DNA from: Streptomyces naganishii JCM 4654
GTDB taxonomy: Bacteria; Actinomycetota; Actinomycetes; Streptomycetales; Streptomycetaceae
Direction of reading: 5' to 3'
Length of the DNA stretch: 64,000 nt
NCBI RefSeq assembly: GCF_014650575.1
Contig: NZ_BMVF01000012.1
Coordinates: 174,145-238,144, forward strand
In this document: in pieces, positions 49,757 through 58,910 of the stretch
Position numbering within the stretch: position 1 is the stretch's first letter
Layout of the letters: the number at the start of each line of letters is the position of its first letter
Notes under the pieces: generated by a model
What the model was told of the DNA's origin: nothing
The model's input: the letters and a program-made list of their open reading frames with translations, nothing else
Database searches by the model: none
Made by a program: the position numbers and the translations under genes

Positions 49757-52237
49757 GTGACCGAGGCAGGGCAGGGGGAGGGCCTCCCGGAGGAGGCCCA
49801 AGGGCCCCGCGAGCGCCGCCCGGCGCCCAGGCGCGCACCCGACACCGGTCCGCCACGCGCGGACGAGACCATGCAGCTCAACGTCGACGCCCTGCGGGAG
49901 CGCAACCGCGAGCTGACCCGCGACCAGGACCGTGACGGGGACCGGGCCGAGCGGCAGGCCGCCGACGCCCCGCCGCGCGCGGACGAGACGATGCAGCTCA
50001 ACGTCGACGCGCTGCGCAAGCAGCGCGAGGCCGCCAGGACGGGCGAGCCGGGCGGCGACCCGGAGCCGACCATGCAGTTGCGCGTCTTCCGGCCGAAGTC
50101 CGGGCCGAGGCCCGGGGGCACGGGCGCCGGCCGGCCGGCCGGCCGCCGGGGCCGCCGCAAGCCGCGCAGCCGCCCCGCCCTGCCCCCGCGGCTCGCCCGG
50201 CTCACCGCCGCCACCGCGAGCCGCCTCTCCCCGCTGCTGAGCCGCCTCGCGCCCCTGGCCACCCTCCTCGCGCCCTACGCCCGCAAGCTGAAACCGGTCT
50301 ACCCGCGCCCCGGCCGCACCGGCTGGCGCCGCTGGATGCCCTCCTGGCGGCAGTGGACAGGCGCCGTCTTCTCGGCCTTCGGCCTCACCGGCCTGTTCCT
50401 GGTCGTCGCCTACGCCGCCACGGACATACCGTCCAACCTCAACACGTACGCCACCCAGCAGGACAACGTGTACTTCTGGTCGGACGGCACCCCGATGGCC
50501 CGCACCGGCTGGGTGCAGCGCCAGGCCATGCCGCTGAAGGACATACCCGAGGACGTCCGCTGGGCCGTCCTCGCCGCCGAGAACGAGAGCTTCTACAGCG
50601 ACCCCGGCATCTCCTTCAAGGGCATCAGCCGCGCCCTGTGGCGCACGGTCGGCAAGGGCGACACCCAGGGCGGCTCCACCATCACCCAGCAGTACGTCAA
50701 GAACGTCTACCTGACCCAGAACCAGACGGTGAGCCGCAAGTTCACCGAGGCGATGATCGCCCTCAAGCTCGACAACCGGATGAGCAAGGACAAGATCCTC
50801 GAGGGCTACCTCAACACCAGCTGGTTCGGCCGCGGCACCTACGGCATCCAGCGCGCCGCCCAGGCCTACTACGGCAAGGACGTCAGCCAGCTCAACGCGA
50901 GCGAGGCCGCCTTCCTCGCCTCCCTGCTCAAGGGCGCCGGCCTGTACGACCCCACGCTCAACCAGGCCAACCACCACCGCGCCGAGGAGCGCTGGAAGTG
51001 GATCCTCGACCGCATGGTCAAGATCGGCAAGCTGTCGCCGGCCGAGCGCGCCAAGTTCAGGACCTTCCCCGAGCCGCTCAAGCGCAACCCGCTCTACGAC
51101 ACCGGCCAGCAGAGCGACTACCTGGTCGAACTCGCCTCCCAGTACGCCAAGAAGGCCGGGAACATCTCCGACCGGGACTTCGACATGGGCGGCTACCAGA
51201 TCTACACGACCTTCGACCGCGAGCGCGAGAGCACCCTCACCGACGCCGTCACCAAGGCCCGCAAGAGGGCCAGGTCCACCGACGCGGCCGCCGCGAAGAC
51301 CGCGCACTACGGGGCCGCCTCGGTGGCCGCCGACGGCCGCATCCTCGCCGTCTACGGCGGCCCCGACCACCGCACCCAGGGCTACAACGAGTCCAACGCC
51401 TCCACCGTGCCCGCCGGTTCGGCGTTCCAGCCCTTCGTGTACGCGGCCGGGCTCGAGTCCGGCGTCACCAAGCGCCGCGGCGCCGCCCGCGAGCCGGTCA
51501 CCCCCGAGACGCTCTACAACGGCGACGACGCCGTTCCCGTCACCACCCCCGAGGGCCCCTACTGGGACCGCAGCGGCCGCAAGGTCGCCGCCCACAACGA
51601 CGGCAAGAAGTCCTGGGGGCGGATCAGCCTGCGCAAGGCGCTCGCCGAGTCCGTGAACACCCCGTTCATGCAGCTCGGCATGGACACCGGCCTGGACAAG
51701 GTCAAACAGACCGCCATCGCGGCAGGACTGCTGCCCTCCACCATGGGCCCGCAGGTCCCCGCGCTGTCCCTGGGCAGCTCCACCCCCAGCGCCATCCGCA
51801 TGGCCAACGGCTACGCCACCTTCGCCGCCGGCGGCATGCACACCGAGCCGTACTCGGTGCGCCGCATCACCCGCAACGGCTCCACCGTGCGCCTGGACGA
51901 CCCGGCCCGCGAACGCGCGGTCACCGCCCAGGTGGCGCAGCAGGTCACCGAGGCCCTCGGCGACGCCTTCCGCGGCGCCCACCCGGCCGCCGTGCCCGCC
52001 GCGAACTCCGTACCCACGGCCACCGCCCCCACCGTGGCGGGCAAGGCCGGCACCACCGAGGACGACACGGCCGCCTGGTACGTCGGCACCGCCAGGTCGG
52101 TGTCCACGGCCGTCGTGGTCTACCGCATGGATCTCGCCAAGAGCCTCGAACCGCTCCCGCTGAAGGGACTGGCCGGCGCCGGCCCCGACAACGTTCCCTA
52201 CGGCATCTGGGCCCGCGCCATGGACCCACTCGGCTGA
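49757..52237 (+). CDS. Class A penicillin-binding protein with degenerate transpeptidase site
   Basis: An 826-aa bifunctional-type PBP. Residues 1-195 are a disordered, Arg/Pro-rich cytoplasmic tail with a repeated ADETMQLNVDALR motif, then one TM helix at about 200-222. The glycosyltransferase 51 domain is intact: E275-N-E277 (ENESFYSDPGI), QGGSTITQQYVKN, RKFTEAMIALKLDNRMSKDKILEGYLN. The transpeptidase domain shows Ser555-A-F-Gln558 instead of SxxK, SVN at 632-634 and K763-A-G765 instead of KTG. The lost lysine suggests it polymerises glycan strands but does not crosslink. GTG start; the upstream ORF region lacks conservation. Confidence 0.84.
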   Translation: MTEAGQGEGLPEEAQGPRERRPAPRRAPDTGPPRADETMQLNVDALRERNRELTRDQDRDGDRAERQAADAPPRADETMQLNVDALRKQREAARTGEPGGDPEPTMQLRVFRPKSGPRPGGTGAGRPAGRRGRRKPRSRPALPPRLARLTAATASRLSPLLSRLAPLATLLAPYARKLKPVYPRPGRTGWRRWMPSWRQWTGAVFSAFGLTGLFLVVAYAATDIPSNLNTYATQQDNVYFWSDGTPMARTGWVQRQAMPLKDIPEDVRWAVLAAENESFYSDPGISFKGISRALWRTVGKGDTQGGSTITQQYVKNVYLTQNQTVSRKFTEAMIALKLDNRMSKDKILEGYLNTSWFGRGTYGIQRAAQAYYGKDVSQLNASEAAFLASLLKGAGLYDPTLNQANHHRAEERWKWILDRMVKIGKLSPAERAKFRTFPEPLKRNPLYDTGQQSDYLVELASQYAKKAGNISDRDFDMGGYQIYTTFDRERESTLTDAVTKARKRARSTDAAAAKTAHYGAASVAADGRILAVYGGPDHRTQGYNESNASTVPAGSAFQPFVYAAGLESGVTKRRGAAREPVTPETLYNGDDAVPVTTPEGPYWDRSGRKVAAHNDGKKSWGRISLRKALAESVNTPFMQLGMDTGLDKVKQTAIAAGLLPSTMGPQVPALSLGSSTPSAIRMANGYATFAAGGMHTEPYSVRRITRNGSTVRLDDPARERAVTAQVAQQVTEALGDAFRGAHPAAVPAANSVPTATAPTVAGKAGTTEDDTAAWYVGTARSVSTAVVVYRMDLAKSLEPLPLKGLAGAGPDNVPYGIWARAMDPLG

Positions 52238-52303
52238 CCGAAGGCGGCCCGGGGCCGCACCGCACCCGCACCCGCACCGACCACCACCCAATGTGAGCCG
52301 CCC

Positions 52304-53602
52304 ATGAAGCCGACACCCGGCCGCCGACGCAAGGCCCGCGCGCGCCGCCACACCACCCGCCCCGAGTTCGTGACCCTGGCCGCCCTCCTGGTCGTCGCGT
52401 CCGTCGTGGCGGGCTTCCTGGCGCTGACCCGCCCCGACTCCACCGCGCCGACCGCCTCCGCCGGGTCCAAGGGCGGCGCCAAGAGCGGCGCCAAGGACCC
52501 CGGCGCCGCGGCCACCGCCGAGCCCAAGTGGGACGGCAGGACCCAGGTGCTCGGCGACGGCTCCACCTCGTACACGGGGCCGCAGAAGGGCGAGTTGAAG
52601 CCCGTACCCCTCAAACCGGGCGAGAAGCCCCCGCAGTTCGTGGTCTTCTCCTGGGACGGCGCCCTCGAGGGCAGCGACCACCTGTTCTCGCACTACCGGG
52701 AGCTGGCCAGGGAGTACAACGCCCACATGACCTTCTTCCTCACGGGCATCTACCTGCTGCCCAAGGACAAGAAGACCCTCTACCACCCGCCCATGCACTC
52801 CCCGGGCGCCGCCGCCATCGACTACGCCACCGACGAGCACATACGCGACACCCTGGGGCAGCTCCGCCTCGCCTACGAGCAGGGCAACGAGATAGGCACC
52901 CACTTCAACGGCCACTTCTGCGGCGCCAAGGGCGGCGGCGACTGGAGCGTCGAGGAGTGGAAGAGCGAGATCGACCAGTTCTACTCGTTCGTGGAGAAGT
53001 GGAAGACCAACACCGGCTTCACCGACATCCCCCCGCTGCCCTTCGACTTCCGCAAGGAGGTCACCGGCGGACGCGCCCCCTGCCTCGAGGGACAGCCCAA
53101 CCTCCTGAAGGCCATCAAGAGTTACGGCTGGCGCTACGACGCCTCCTCGCCGGGCGACTTCCAGATCTGGCCCGCCAAGAAGAACGGCATCTGGGACTTC
53201 CCGCTGCAGATGCTCCCTTACGAGGACGGCAAGTACCAGGGCCTGTCCATGGACTTCAACTTCCTCTACAACCAGTCCGGCGGCGAGACCAAGGGCGACC
53301 CCGCCAAGTACCCCCAGTGGGAACAGCAGACCGTCGCCTCCTACATGGCCGGCTTCAACCGCGCCTACTACGGCAGCCGCGCGCCCCTGTTCATCGGCAA
53401 CCACTTCGAGGACTGGAACGGCGGCATCTACATGAAGTCCATCGACCAGGTCATCAAGAACGTCTGCACCAAAAAGGGCGTCAAGTGCGTGTCGTTCAAG
53501 GAGCTCGCCGACTGGATGGACGTGCAGAAGCCCGAGACGCTCCAGGCCCTGCGCGGACTCGACCCGGCGCAGTCACCGGACTGGTCCACGGTGGTCAAGT
53601 GA
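52304..53602 (+). CDS. Membrane-anchored polysaccharide-deacetylase-like protein
   Basis: A 432-aa protein with an Arg-rich N terminus and one TM helix (FVTLAALLVVASVVAGFLAL, about 22-42), then a NodB-like (CE4) domain outside. FSWDGALEG replaces the TFDDG of motif 1, and GTHFNGHF (motif 2) keeps two His ligands. A later motif is HFEDWNGG. The missing second Asp of motif 1 makes activity uncertain. Encoded 66 nt after the PBP on the same strand, so it may modify or recognise the glycan that the PBP makes. Confidence 0.78.
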   Translation: MKPTPGRRRKARARRHTTRPEFVTLAALLVVASVVAGFLALTRPDSTAPTASAGSKGGAKSGAKDPGAAATAEPKWDGRTQVLGDGSTSYTGPQKGELKPVPLKPGEKPPQFVVFSWDGALEGSDHLFSHYRELAREYNAHMTFFLTGIYLLPKDKKTLYHPPMHSPGAAAIDYATDEHIRDTLGQLRLAYEQGNEIGTHFNGHFCGAKGGGDWSVEEWKSEIDQFYSFVEKWKTNTGFTDIPPLPFDFRKEVTGGRAPCLEGQPNLLKAIKSYGWRYDASSPGDFQIWPAKKNGIWDFPLQMLPYEDGKYQGLSMDFNFLYNQSGGETKGDPAKYPQWEQQTVASYMAGFNRAYYGSRAPLFIGNHFEDWNGGIYMKSIDQVIKNVCTKKGVKCVSFKELADWMDVQKPETLQALRGLDPAQSPDWSTVVK

Positions 53603-53713
53603 CGCCTTTAACCACCTGATTCCACTTCTGCACACCCTCTTCACAACCGGGGCTCCCGTCGTGGGAGGATGCCAACTGCCCGGTAGGTGTACCGGCGTAG
53701 AGGGGAACGAAGA

Positions 53714-54895
53714 TTGAAATCAAGAAAACTGAGCCGTAAGCGGCGCCGCGTCACCATAGTGTCGGCGGCCGCCGCCTCCCTGGTGGCCGGCGTGGCCCTC
53801 GTGCCCAACTGGAGCGCGGGCGCGGCCGTCACCGATGACCCGACGGTGGACGCGGCGACCAAGGCCACCTTCCAGAAGCTGGCCGACGCGGTCTTCACCG
53901 ACCGCACCCAGGCCCTGGTCGACGACGGCAGCGGGAAGAAGGACCGGCACCGGCACACCTCCGGCTTCTCCGGCAAGGTGCGGCTGTCCGGCACCCAGAC
54001 CCGCCAGGAGAGCTCCGCGCTCACCCAGCTGCGCGGCCGCAAGTCCCGTCTCGCCCAGCTCGGCGAGAAGTACAGCGCGGGCAGCACCACCGTCACGCTG
54101 GACGCCACCCAGGTCAAGGGCCGCAACGCCAAGGTCGCCGTCACCGAGAGCACGACCCTGACCTACGAGAAGGTCCGCGGCAACGAGCCCAAGACCACCG
54201 GGTTCCAGGCCCACCACGAGCTGTCGTTCAGGGCCGACGACCACGGCAACTGGCAGCTCACCGGCATCCGCGACACCGACGACGGCGTGGCCGTCAACCA
54301 GGTCGCCGCGCCGAAGCCGGCCGTCGCCGCCACCGGCAACGACGACAACCCGCCGGAGGCACCCCGCGCGTCCACCGCGCGCTACGCCCCCGCGAACGCG
54401 AAGAACACCACTTCCGGCACGTACGACTACAAGGCCATGGTCGCGTACGCGCAGAAGTACTGGAACAACTACAACCCGGACTACCCGGACTTCAACGGGC
54501 AGGGAGCCGGCGGCGACTGCACCAACTTCGTCAGCCAGACCCTGAAGGCCGGCGGCTGGAAGCACGTGCCCGGCTACACGTACGACTTCCACAAGTGGTT
54601 CGGCAACGCCGACATCCAGTCCGACTCGTTCGTCGGCGTGAACGAGTTCTCCTGGTTCGCCCTGTCCTCCAAGCGAGTCACCCCGCTCGCCTACGTCTAC
54701 CAGGCGGACATCGGCGACGTGATCCAGATGGACTTCAACAGGGACGGGTCCAAGGACCACACCATGATCGTCACGTACCGCAGCCCGCAGGGCGTGCCGT
54801 ACGTGTCGTACCACTCCACCAACACCTACAACAGGTCGGTGGCGAGCCTCATCGCGTCGTACCCGAACGCCGCGTACTACGCCTACCGCACCTGA
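53714..54895 (+). CDS. Secreted amidase-domain protein (Amidase_6)
   Basis: A 393-aa exported protein: basic lead SRKLSRKRRR, hydrophobic signal, then a beta-rich N-terminal domain (about 35-230) and a C-terminal Amidase_6 domain (about 240-393). The catalytic Cys lies in GGDCTNFVSQTLKAGGW and the His in KDHTMIV, the NlpC-like pair used by secreted amidases. TTG at 53714, after GGGGAA, is the best start; GTG at 53687 is an alternative. Role: probable cell-wall or peptide hydrolase working outside the membrane near the PBP. Confidence 0.86.
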   Translation: MKSRKLSRKRRRVTIVSAAAASLVAGVALVPNWSAGAAVTDDPTVDAATKATFQKLADAVFTDRTQALVDDGSGKKDRHRHTSGFSGKVRLSGTQTRQESSALTQLRGRKSRLAQLGEKYSAGSTTVTLDATQVKGRNAKVAVTESTTLTYEKVRGNEPKTTGFQAHHELSFRADDHGNWQLTGIRDTDDGVAVNQVAAPKPAVAATGNDDNPPEAPRASTARYAPANAKNTTSGTYDYKAMVAYAQKYWNNYNPDYPDFNGQGAGGDCTNFVSQTLKAGGWKHVPGYTYDFHKWFGNADIQSDSFVGVNEFSWFALSSKRVTPLAYVYQADIGDVIQMDFNRDGSKDHTMIVTYRSPQGVPYVSYHSTNTYNRSVASLIASYPNAAYYAYRT

Positions 54896-54925
54896 CGCGG
54901 ACACCGGCGAGCGGGGAGCGGGCCC

Positions 54926-56356
54926 TCAGTGACCGGCTCCCCGCTCCTCGCGGATCCGCGTCACCACCCGGGCCGCCGTCTCCCGCACCGCACCGGTCTC
55001 CGTCAGGAAACTCCAGTAGTCCGGGTGGCGGCCCTCCAGGGCGGCGACCGCTCGCTCCAGCCGCGCCACCGCCTCGTCCAGCGGACGGGCATGGCGCGGA
55101 TCCGGCGTCGTACGGCCCGTCATCGCCAGCCGCTGCGCGTCGCGCACCGCGAACCGCGTCCGCTCGATCTCCGCCTGCGGATCCTTCTGCACCGCGTTCA
55201 GCCGCGCCAGCCGGTCACCGGCCGCCGACACCGCCTCGTCCGTCGAGTTCAGCAGCGCCCGCACCGTCGACAGCAGCGCCGTCGCGTCCGCCCAGCGCTG
55301 CGCGTCCCGGGCGGCCTGCGCGTCCCTCAGCTTCGCCTCCGCCTGCCGCACACTCTGCGCGGCCTGCTCCGGCACCTGCTGCAGATCCTGCCAGCACGCG
55401 GCCGTGAACCGCCGCCGCAGCTCACTGAGGACCGGCTCCACCTGCCCCGCCCGCGTGGTCAGCGCCTGCGCCCTGGTCCGCAGCGACACCAGCCGGTGAT
55501 CGACCTCCGCCGCCCGCTCCGGCAGCCGCGCGGCCTCCGCCCGCACCGCCTCCGCCTCCCGCGCCACCCGCTCGGCGCGCTCCAGCGTCGGCCGCGCGCC
55601 GTGCCGCGCCGCGCCCTGGTTCAGCATCGTCAGCTCCGGCGCGAGCGCCGCGAGCCGGGCCGCCAGATCGTCCGCCCGCAGCCCCGAACCCCGCGCCGTG
55701 TCCAGCGCGCCGCTCGCCGCGCGCAGCGCCTGACGCGCCCGCTCCACGGCCGGCGCCAGCCGCGCCAGCTCGGTCTCCGCCTTGCCCAGCAACGGGGCCA
55801 GACCGCTGCTGAAACGGTCCAGCTCACGCCGGACGTTCTCCAGCTCGTCCTTCGCCCGCGTCAGCTCCGTGCGCGAGCGCGCCGCCGCCGCCGCGTCCAG
55901 GTCGTCCCGGTCCAGGTCCCGCGCGTCCACCGCCTGGATGTAGCCCTGGCTCACCTCGTCGATGCGCCGGCCCAGCGCCTCGAAGTCCGCCAGCGCGCGC
56001 CGCGCGGCGGGGGAGTCGTCCACCGCCGCGATCGTCTCCATCGAGATCCGCAGATCGCGCTGGGCGGTGTCCAGCTCGTAGAACGCGGCCGCCGCCGCGT
56101 CCTTCGCCGCCTGCGCCTGCGCCCGCTCACTCTCCGCCCGGCCGCCGAACCAGCGCCGCGTGCCGCCCCCGGCGAACGCGGCGGGCAGCGCGAGCGCCAC
56201 CAGCACGGGCAGGCCCATCAGCGCCAGGACGTCACGCGCGGGACGAGCGCCGCGCGTCCGGGGGCGGGGCCGGGGCCGCCGTGCGAACGGCGAGTGCGGC
56301 TGCCGAGGTGTCGCCGATGCCGCGCGGATCGCCGAAGTCGCCGGTGTGGCCGTCAC
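54926..56356 (-). CDS. Long coiled-coil membrane protein, unknown function
   Basis: A 476-aa protein. After a Pro/Arg-rich N terminus there is one TM helix (LMGLPVLVALALPAAFAGG, about 45-66), then about 400 residues of predicted coiled coil with heptads rich in Ala, Arg, Glu and Leu (TRAKDELENVRRELDRF, LAERARAALRAASG-type). No catalytic motif is seen. Such proteins could act as spacers or septum/wall scaffolds. It is convergent with the amidase gene. Not recognised as a named family. Confidence 0.72.
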   Translation of the reverse strand: MTATPATSAIRAASATPRQPHSPFARRPRPRPRTRGARPARDVLALMGLPVLVALALPAAFAGGGTRRWFGGRAESERAQAQAAKDAAAAAFYELDTAQRDLRISMETIAAVDDSPAARRALADFEALGRRIDEVSQGYIQAVDARDLDRDDLDAAAAARSRTELTRAKDELENVRRELDRFSSGLAPLLGKAETELARLAPAVERARQALRAASGALDTARGSGLRADDLAARLAALAPELTMLNQGAARHGARPTLERAERVAREAEAVRAEAARLPERAAEVDHRLVSLRTRAQALTTRAGQVEPVLSELRRRFTAACWQDLQQVPEQAAQSVRQAEAKLRDAQAARDAQRWADATALLSTVRALLNSTDEAVSAAGDRLARLNAVQKDPQAEIERTRFAVRDAQRLAMTGRTTPDPRHARPLDEAVARLERAVAALEGRHPDYWSFLTETGAVRETAARVVTRIREERGAGH

Positions 56357-56430
56357 ATCCCTCTCCCGTACCGTGGTCCGCCTGCGTGGAGTTCATTCTC
56401 CCACCCGTACAGGACGAACACACGGGCCGG

Positions 56431-57201
56431 TCAGTTCACCGTACGCACCGTGACCGCACCGTCGTCCGTGCGCGCCGACACCACATGGGCGCTGGAGTCG
56501 TCGCGCGGCACCGAAACGTTCACCGAGCCGTCGCCCGTGCTCGTCGTCACCCTGTACGACGCGTGCGGCAGCGCCAGGCTCACGGAACCGTCGGAGGACC
56601 GCGTGTCCACCAGGTCCGGCACCGCACCCAGCTCCAGCCGCACCGACCCGTCCACGGTGGTCGCCCGCACCCGCCGCGAGGACACCTCCGCGCGCACCGA
56701 GCCGTCCTGCGAGCGCAGCTCAAGCGGGCCGGTGGAGTCGGTGACGTGCACCGACCCGTCGGCCGTACGCACGCTCAGCGCGTCCCTGAACCCCCGCGCC
56801 ACCACGCTCCCGTCCTCGTCCTCCACCTTCACCACGACCCCGCGCGGGACCTCGATACGGTGCTTGGCCGAGCAGTCGGCCACGATCCCCGAGCACTTCA
56901 CCCGCAGCACCAGCCGGTCGTCCTTCATCGCCCAGGTCACCTTGGGATCGCCCCCGACGACCACCGACCCCTGGAACCACCGGGTCACCGCGACGCTCCC
57001 CGCCTTGTTCCCGTCGGCCGCGACGATCTCCAGCGCCGAGTCGTCCGAGTCCACGGTCAGCGTGTGCCCCCGCAGGGCGAACGCCCGGTGCTCGGGATGC
57101 CTGTCGTCCCCGGCGGAAGCCCCGCACCCGGCAACCGTGGCCACCAGCACCCCGGCCAGTGCCACACCCCCGAAAACCTGTCCCGCGCTACGCCGCCCCA
57201 C
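56431..57201 (-). CDS. DUF4097-type beta-repeat lipoprotein
   Basis: A 256-aa lipoprotein (lipobox VAGC near residue 27). The mature part is a right-handed beta-helix of the DUF4097 class, with a DGSV-type turn repeated seven times at about 20-residue spacing (EDGSV, ADGSV, QDGSV, VDGSV, SDGSV, GDGSV, DDGAV). GTG at 57201 is chosen because GGGGAGG lies 5 nt upstream; the longer reading starts at 57261. Role unknown; likely exposed on the outer face. Confidence 0.84.
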   Translation of the reverse strand: MGRRSAGQVFGGVALAGVLVATVAGCGASAGDDRHPEHRAFALRGHTLTVDSDDSALEIVAADGNKAGSVAVTRWFQGSVVVGGDPKVTWAMKDDRLVLRVKCSGIVADCSAKHRIEVPRGVVVKVEDEDGSVVARGFRDALSVRTADGSVHVTDSTGPLELRSQDGSVRAEVSSRRVRATTVDGSVRLELGAVPDLVDTRSSDGSVSLALPHASYRVTTSTGDGSVNVSVPRDDSSAHVVSARTDDGAVTVRTVN

Positions 57202-57370
57202 GACAACCTCCCCGTCCACCGGACCGCTCCGGCCCCGCGCACGGGCCACTGCGGCCCGCACACCAACGACCCTAGGAACCAGCCCGCCGGGGGAGAATCC
57301 GGCCCACTACCGGGTCGGGGGTGGGGGTAGCCCCCGGGCGGGCGGCACGGCCGGGCCCGTGGCACGACGA

Positions 57371-57406
57371 AGGCCCAGGCGGCGGTGCGTCCCGCGGCCT
57401 GGGCCT
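57371..57406 (-). terminator. Terminator after tRNA-Val
   Basis: AGGCCCAGGC and its complement form a 10-bp stem with a 16-nt loop, 22 nt downstream of the tRNA 3' end on the minus strand. Confidence 0.7.
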
Positions 57407-57427
57407 GGTGTTCGTCCTTGCTGTCGG

Positions 57428-57489
<62 letters not shown>

Positions 57490-57499
<10 letters not shown>

Positions 57500-57888
57500 G
57501 GGTCGAGCCGACAGCCTACCTTGCCCGGGGGAGTGTCCCGCAAACCCGTTGCCCGGTTCCGCTCGTCGAAGCAGACCTCCTTGACGCTGGTCACGGCGTC
57601 GCGGTCGAGGGGGCCGTGGACGTGGGGGAAGGGGGTGCCCGTGGGGACGCCGGGGGGTGGGGCCGGGGCGGCCCGTTCCCATTTCAGCGGGGCGGTGAGG
57701 CGGGACTCGTCCAGGACGAGGGCCAGGAGGGGGCGGGGGGCGGTGCGGTAGAAGGCGTTGACGACCGCGAGGGTGGTCGGCTCGTCCGGGGAGCAGTGCA
57801 CGAAGCCGTCGTCCGCGAGGGACGCGGGGGCGTAGGGGCGGTCGGGGTCGGCGGTCCACTCGGCGAGCGGTACCACGTGGTAGATCAT
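57490..57888 (-). CDS. DUF952 family protein
   Basis: A 132-aa cytosolic protein of the DUF952 family (IYHVVPLAEW, DGFVHCSPDEPTTLAVVNAFYR, LKWERA..., FPHVHGPLDRDAVTSV). DUF952 proteins resemble 2-oxoglutarate-dependent or nucleotidyl-binding folds but have no assigned activity. The ATG overlaps the stop of the upstream gene (ATGA). The last codons lie in the tRNA-Val gene and use its TAG (D-arm) as stop. Confidence 0.88.
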
Positions 57889-58235
57889 GCGTCCTCGTCC
57901 TTGCTCTCCGGCGCCTCGTGGGCGTGCTTCAGCCGGCTGCGGGCGTCGATGCCGTCCGGGCCGGTGAACTGCGCCCAGTATCGGTGCGTGGTGACGAACA
58001 CCGCGAGTTCGTGCTCCCGGCGGCGGAGTTTTTCCACCTCGGCCTGCTCGTCGGCGGTCCAGCCCGGTGAGGCCGGGCGCTCCACCTTGCGCCAGCCGCC
58101 GTCGTCGCTGAAGCCGTCGAGCGGTACGACCGCCCAGGGCAGCCGCTTGAGCAGGGCCGACAGCTCGGCCCGGACCTGATGCAGCTCCTCCTGACCGGCG
58201 AGGAGGTCACTCGGGAAGTCATAGGACGTAGCCAC
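57885..58235 (-). CDS. Conserved hypothetical protein
   Basis: A 116-aa protein, mostly helical and charged (TADEQAEVEKLRRREHELAVFVTTHRYWAQFTGPDGIDARSRLKHAHE). It starts at GTG (VATSYDFPSD); the ORF to 58850 is a shadow. Encoded immediately upstream of DUF952 with a 4-nt overlap, so the two are an operon. No function recognised. Confidence 0.78.
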   Translation of the reverse strand: MATSYDFPSDLLAGQEELHQVRAELSALLKRLPWAVVPLDGFSDDGGWRKVERPASPGWTADEQAEVEKLRRREHELAVFVTTHRYWAQFTGPDGIDARSRLKHAHEAPESKDEDA

Positions 58236-58382
58236 GGCCCAATGGTACGCCTGTTCGATTTTGGGGCGCGACTCGCTTCGACGGGTTCGTGTGTTCGAGG
58301 GGGACGCCCCATGGATCGTGCGCGGGCCCCGCCTGCCCCGCGTGCTCCTCGCGTTGTCAGACCCCTGCTCTACGGTGACGGC

Positions 58383-58895
58383 ATGGATGAGGTGGCGGAG
58401 CGTGACGTACGGCTGGAGCCCTGGGCGGAGGGCGACTTCTGGCTGCTCGAGCTGCACAACAGCCCGGAGATGACCGCCCACCTGGGCGGTCCGGAGACCG
58501 AGGAGCAGCTGGTGGCGCGGCACCGGCGGTATCTGGACCTGAGCGCGGGCCGGATGTACCGGGTGGTGCTCGCGGGCGACGGGCAGACCGCCGGGTCCAC
58601 CGGGTTCTGGGAGCGCGAGTGGCGCGGCGGGACCGTGTGGGAGACCGGGTGGGCGATATCGCCCGCCTTCCAGGGGCGGGGGCTGGCCGTCCGGGCGGCC
58701 CGGGCACTCGTGGCCGAGGCGCGGGCCGCCGGCGGGCACCGGTACCTGCACGCGTATCCGGGCGCCGGGCACGCCGCCTCCAACGCGGTGTGCCGGCGGG
58801 CCGGGTTCACCCTGCTCGGGCCGGTCGACTTCGAGTATCCGAAGGGGCACTGGATGACGTCGAACGACTGGCGGATCGACCTCGCGGGCCGCTGA
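58383..58895 (+). CDS. GNAT-family N-acetyltransferase
   Basis: A 170-aa RimJ/RimL-like acetyltransferase. Acetyl-CoA motif A: WAISPAFQGRGLAVRAARALVAEARAAG near 100-128. NAVCRRAGFTLLGP near 140 gives motif B. The N-terminal RLEPWAEGDFWLLELHNSPEM is typical of alanine-N-acetyltransferase-like enzymes. Substrate unknown. It converges with the beta-lactamase-fold protein gene, 15 nt apart. Confidence 0.9.
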   Translation: MDEVAERDVRLEPWAEGDFWLLELHNSPEMTAHLGGPETEEQLVARHRRYLDLSAGRMYRVVLAGDGQTAGSTGFWEREWRGGTVWETGWAISPAFQGRGLAVRAARALVAEARAAGGHRYLHAYPGAGHAASNAVCRRAGFTLLGPVDFEYPKGHWMTSNDWRIDLAGR

Positions 58896-58910
58896 GCCGA
58901 CGGGCCGGGT

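Noticed and set aside
49607..53404. A 1265-aa minus-strand ORF across the PBP and deacetylase genes
   Set aside because: It is antisense to two genes with clear catalytic motifs, and its protein is V/L/G/A-rich with no recognisable domain.
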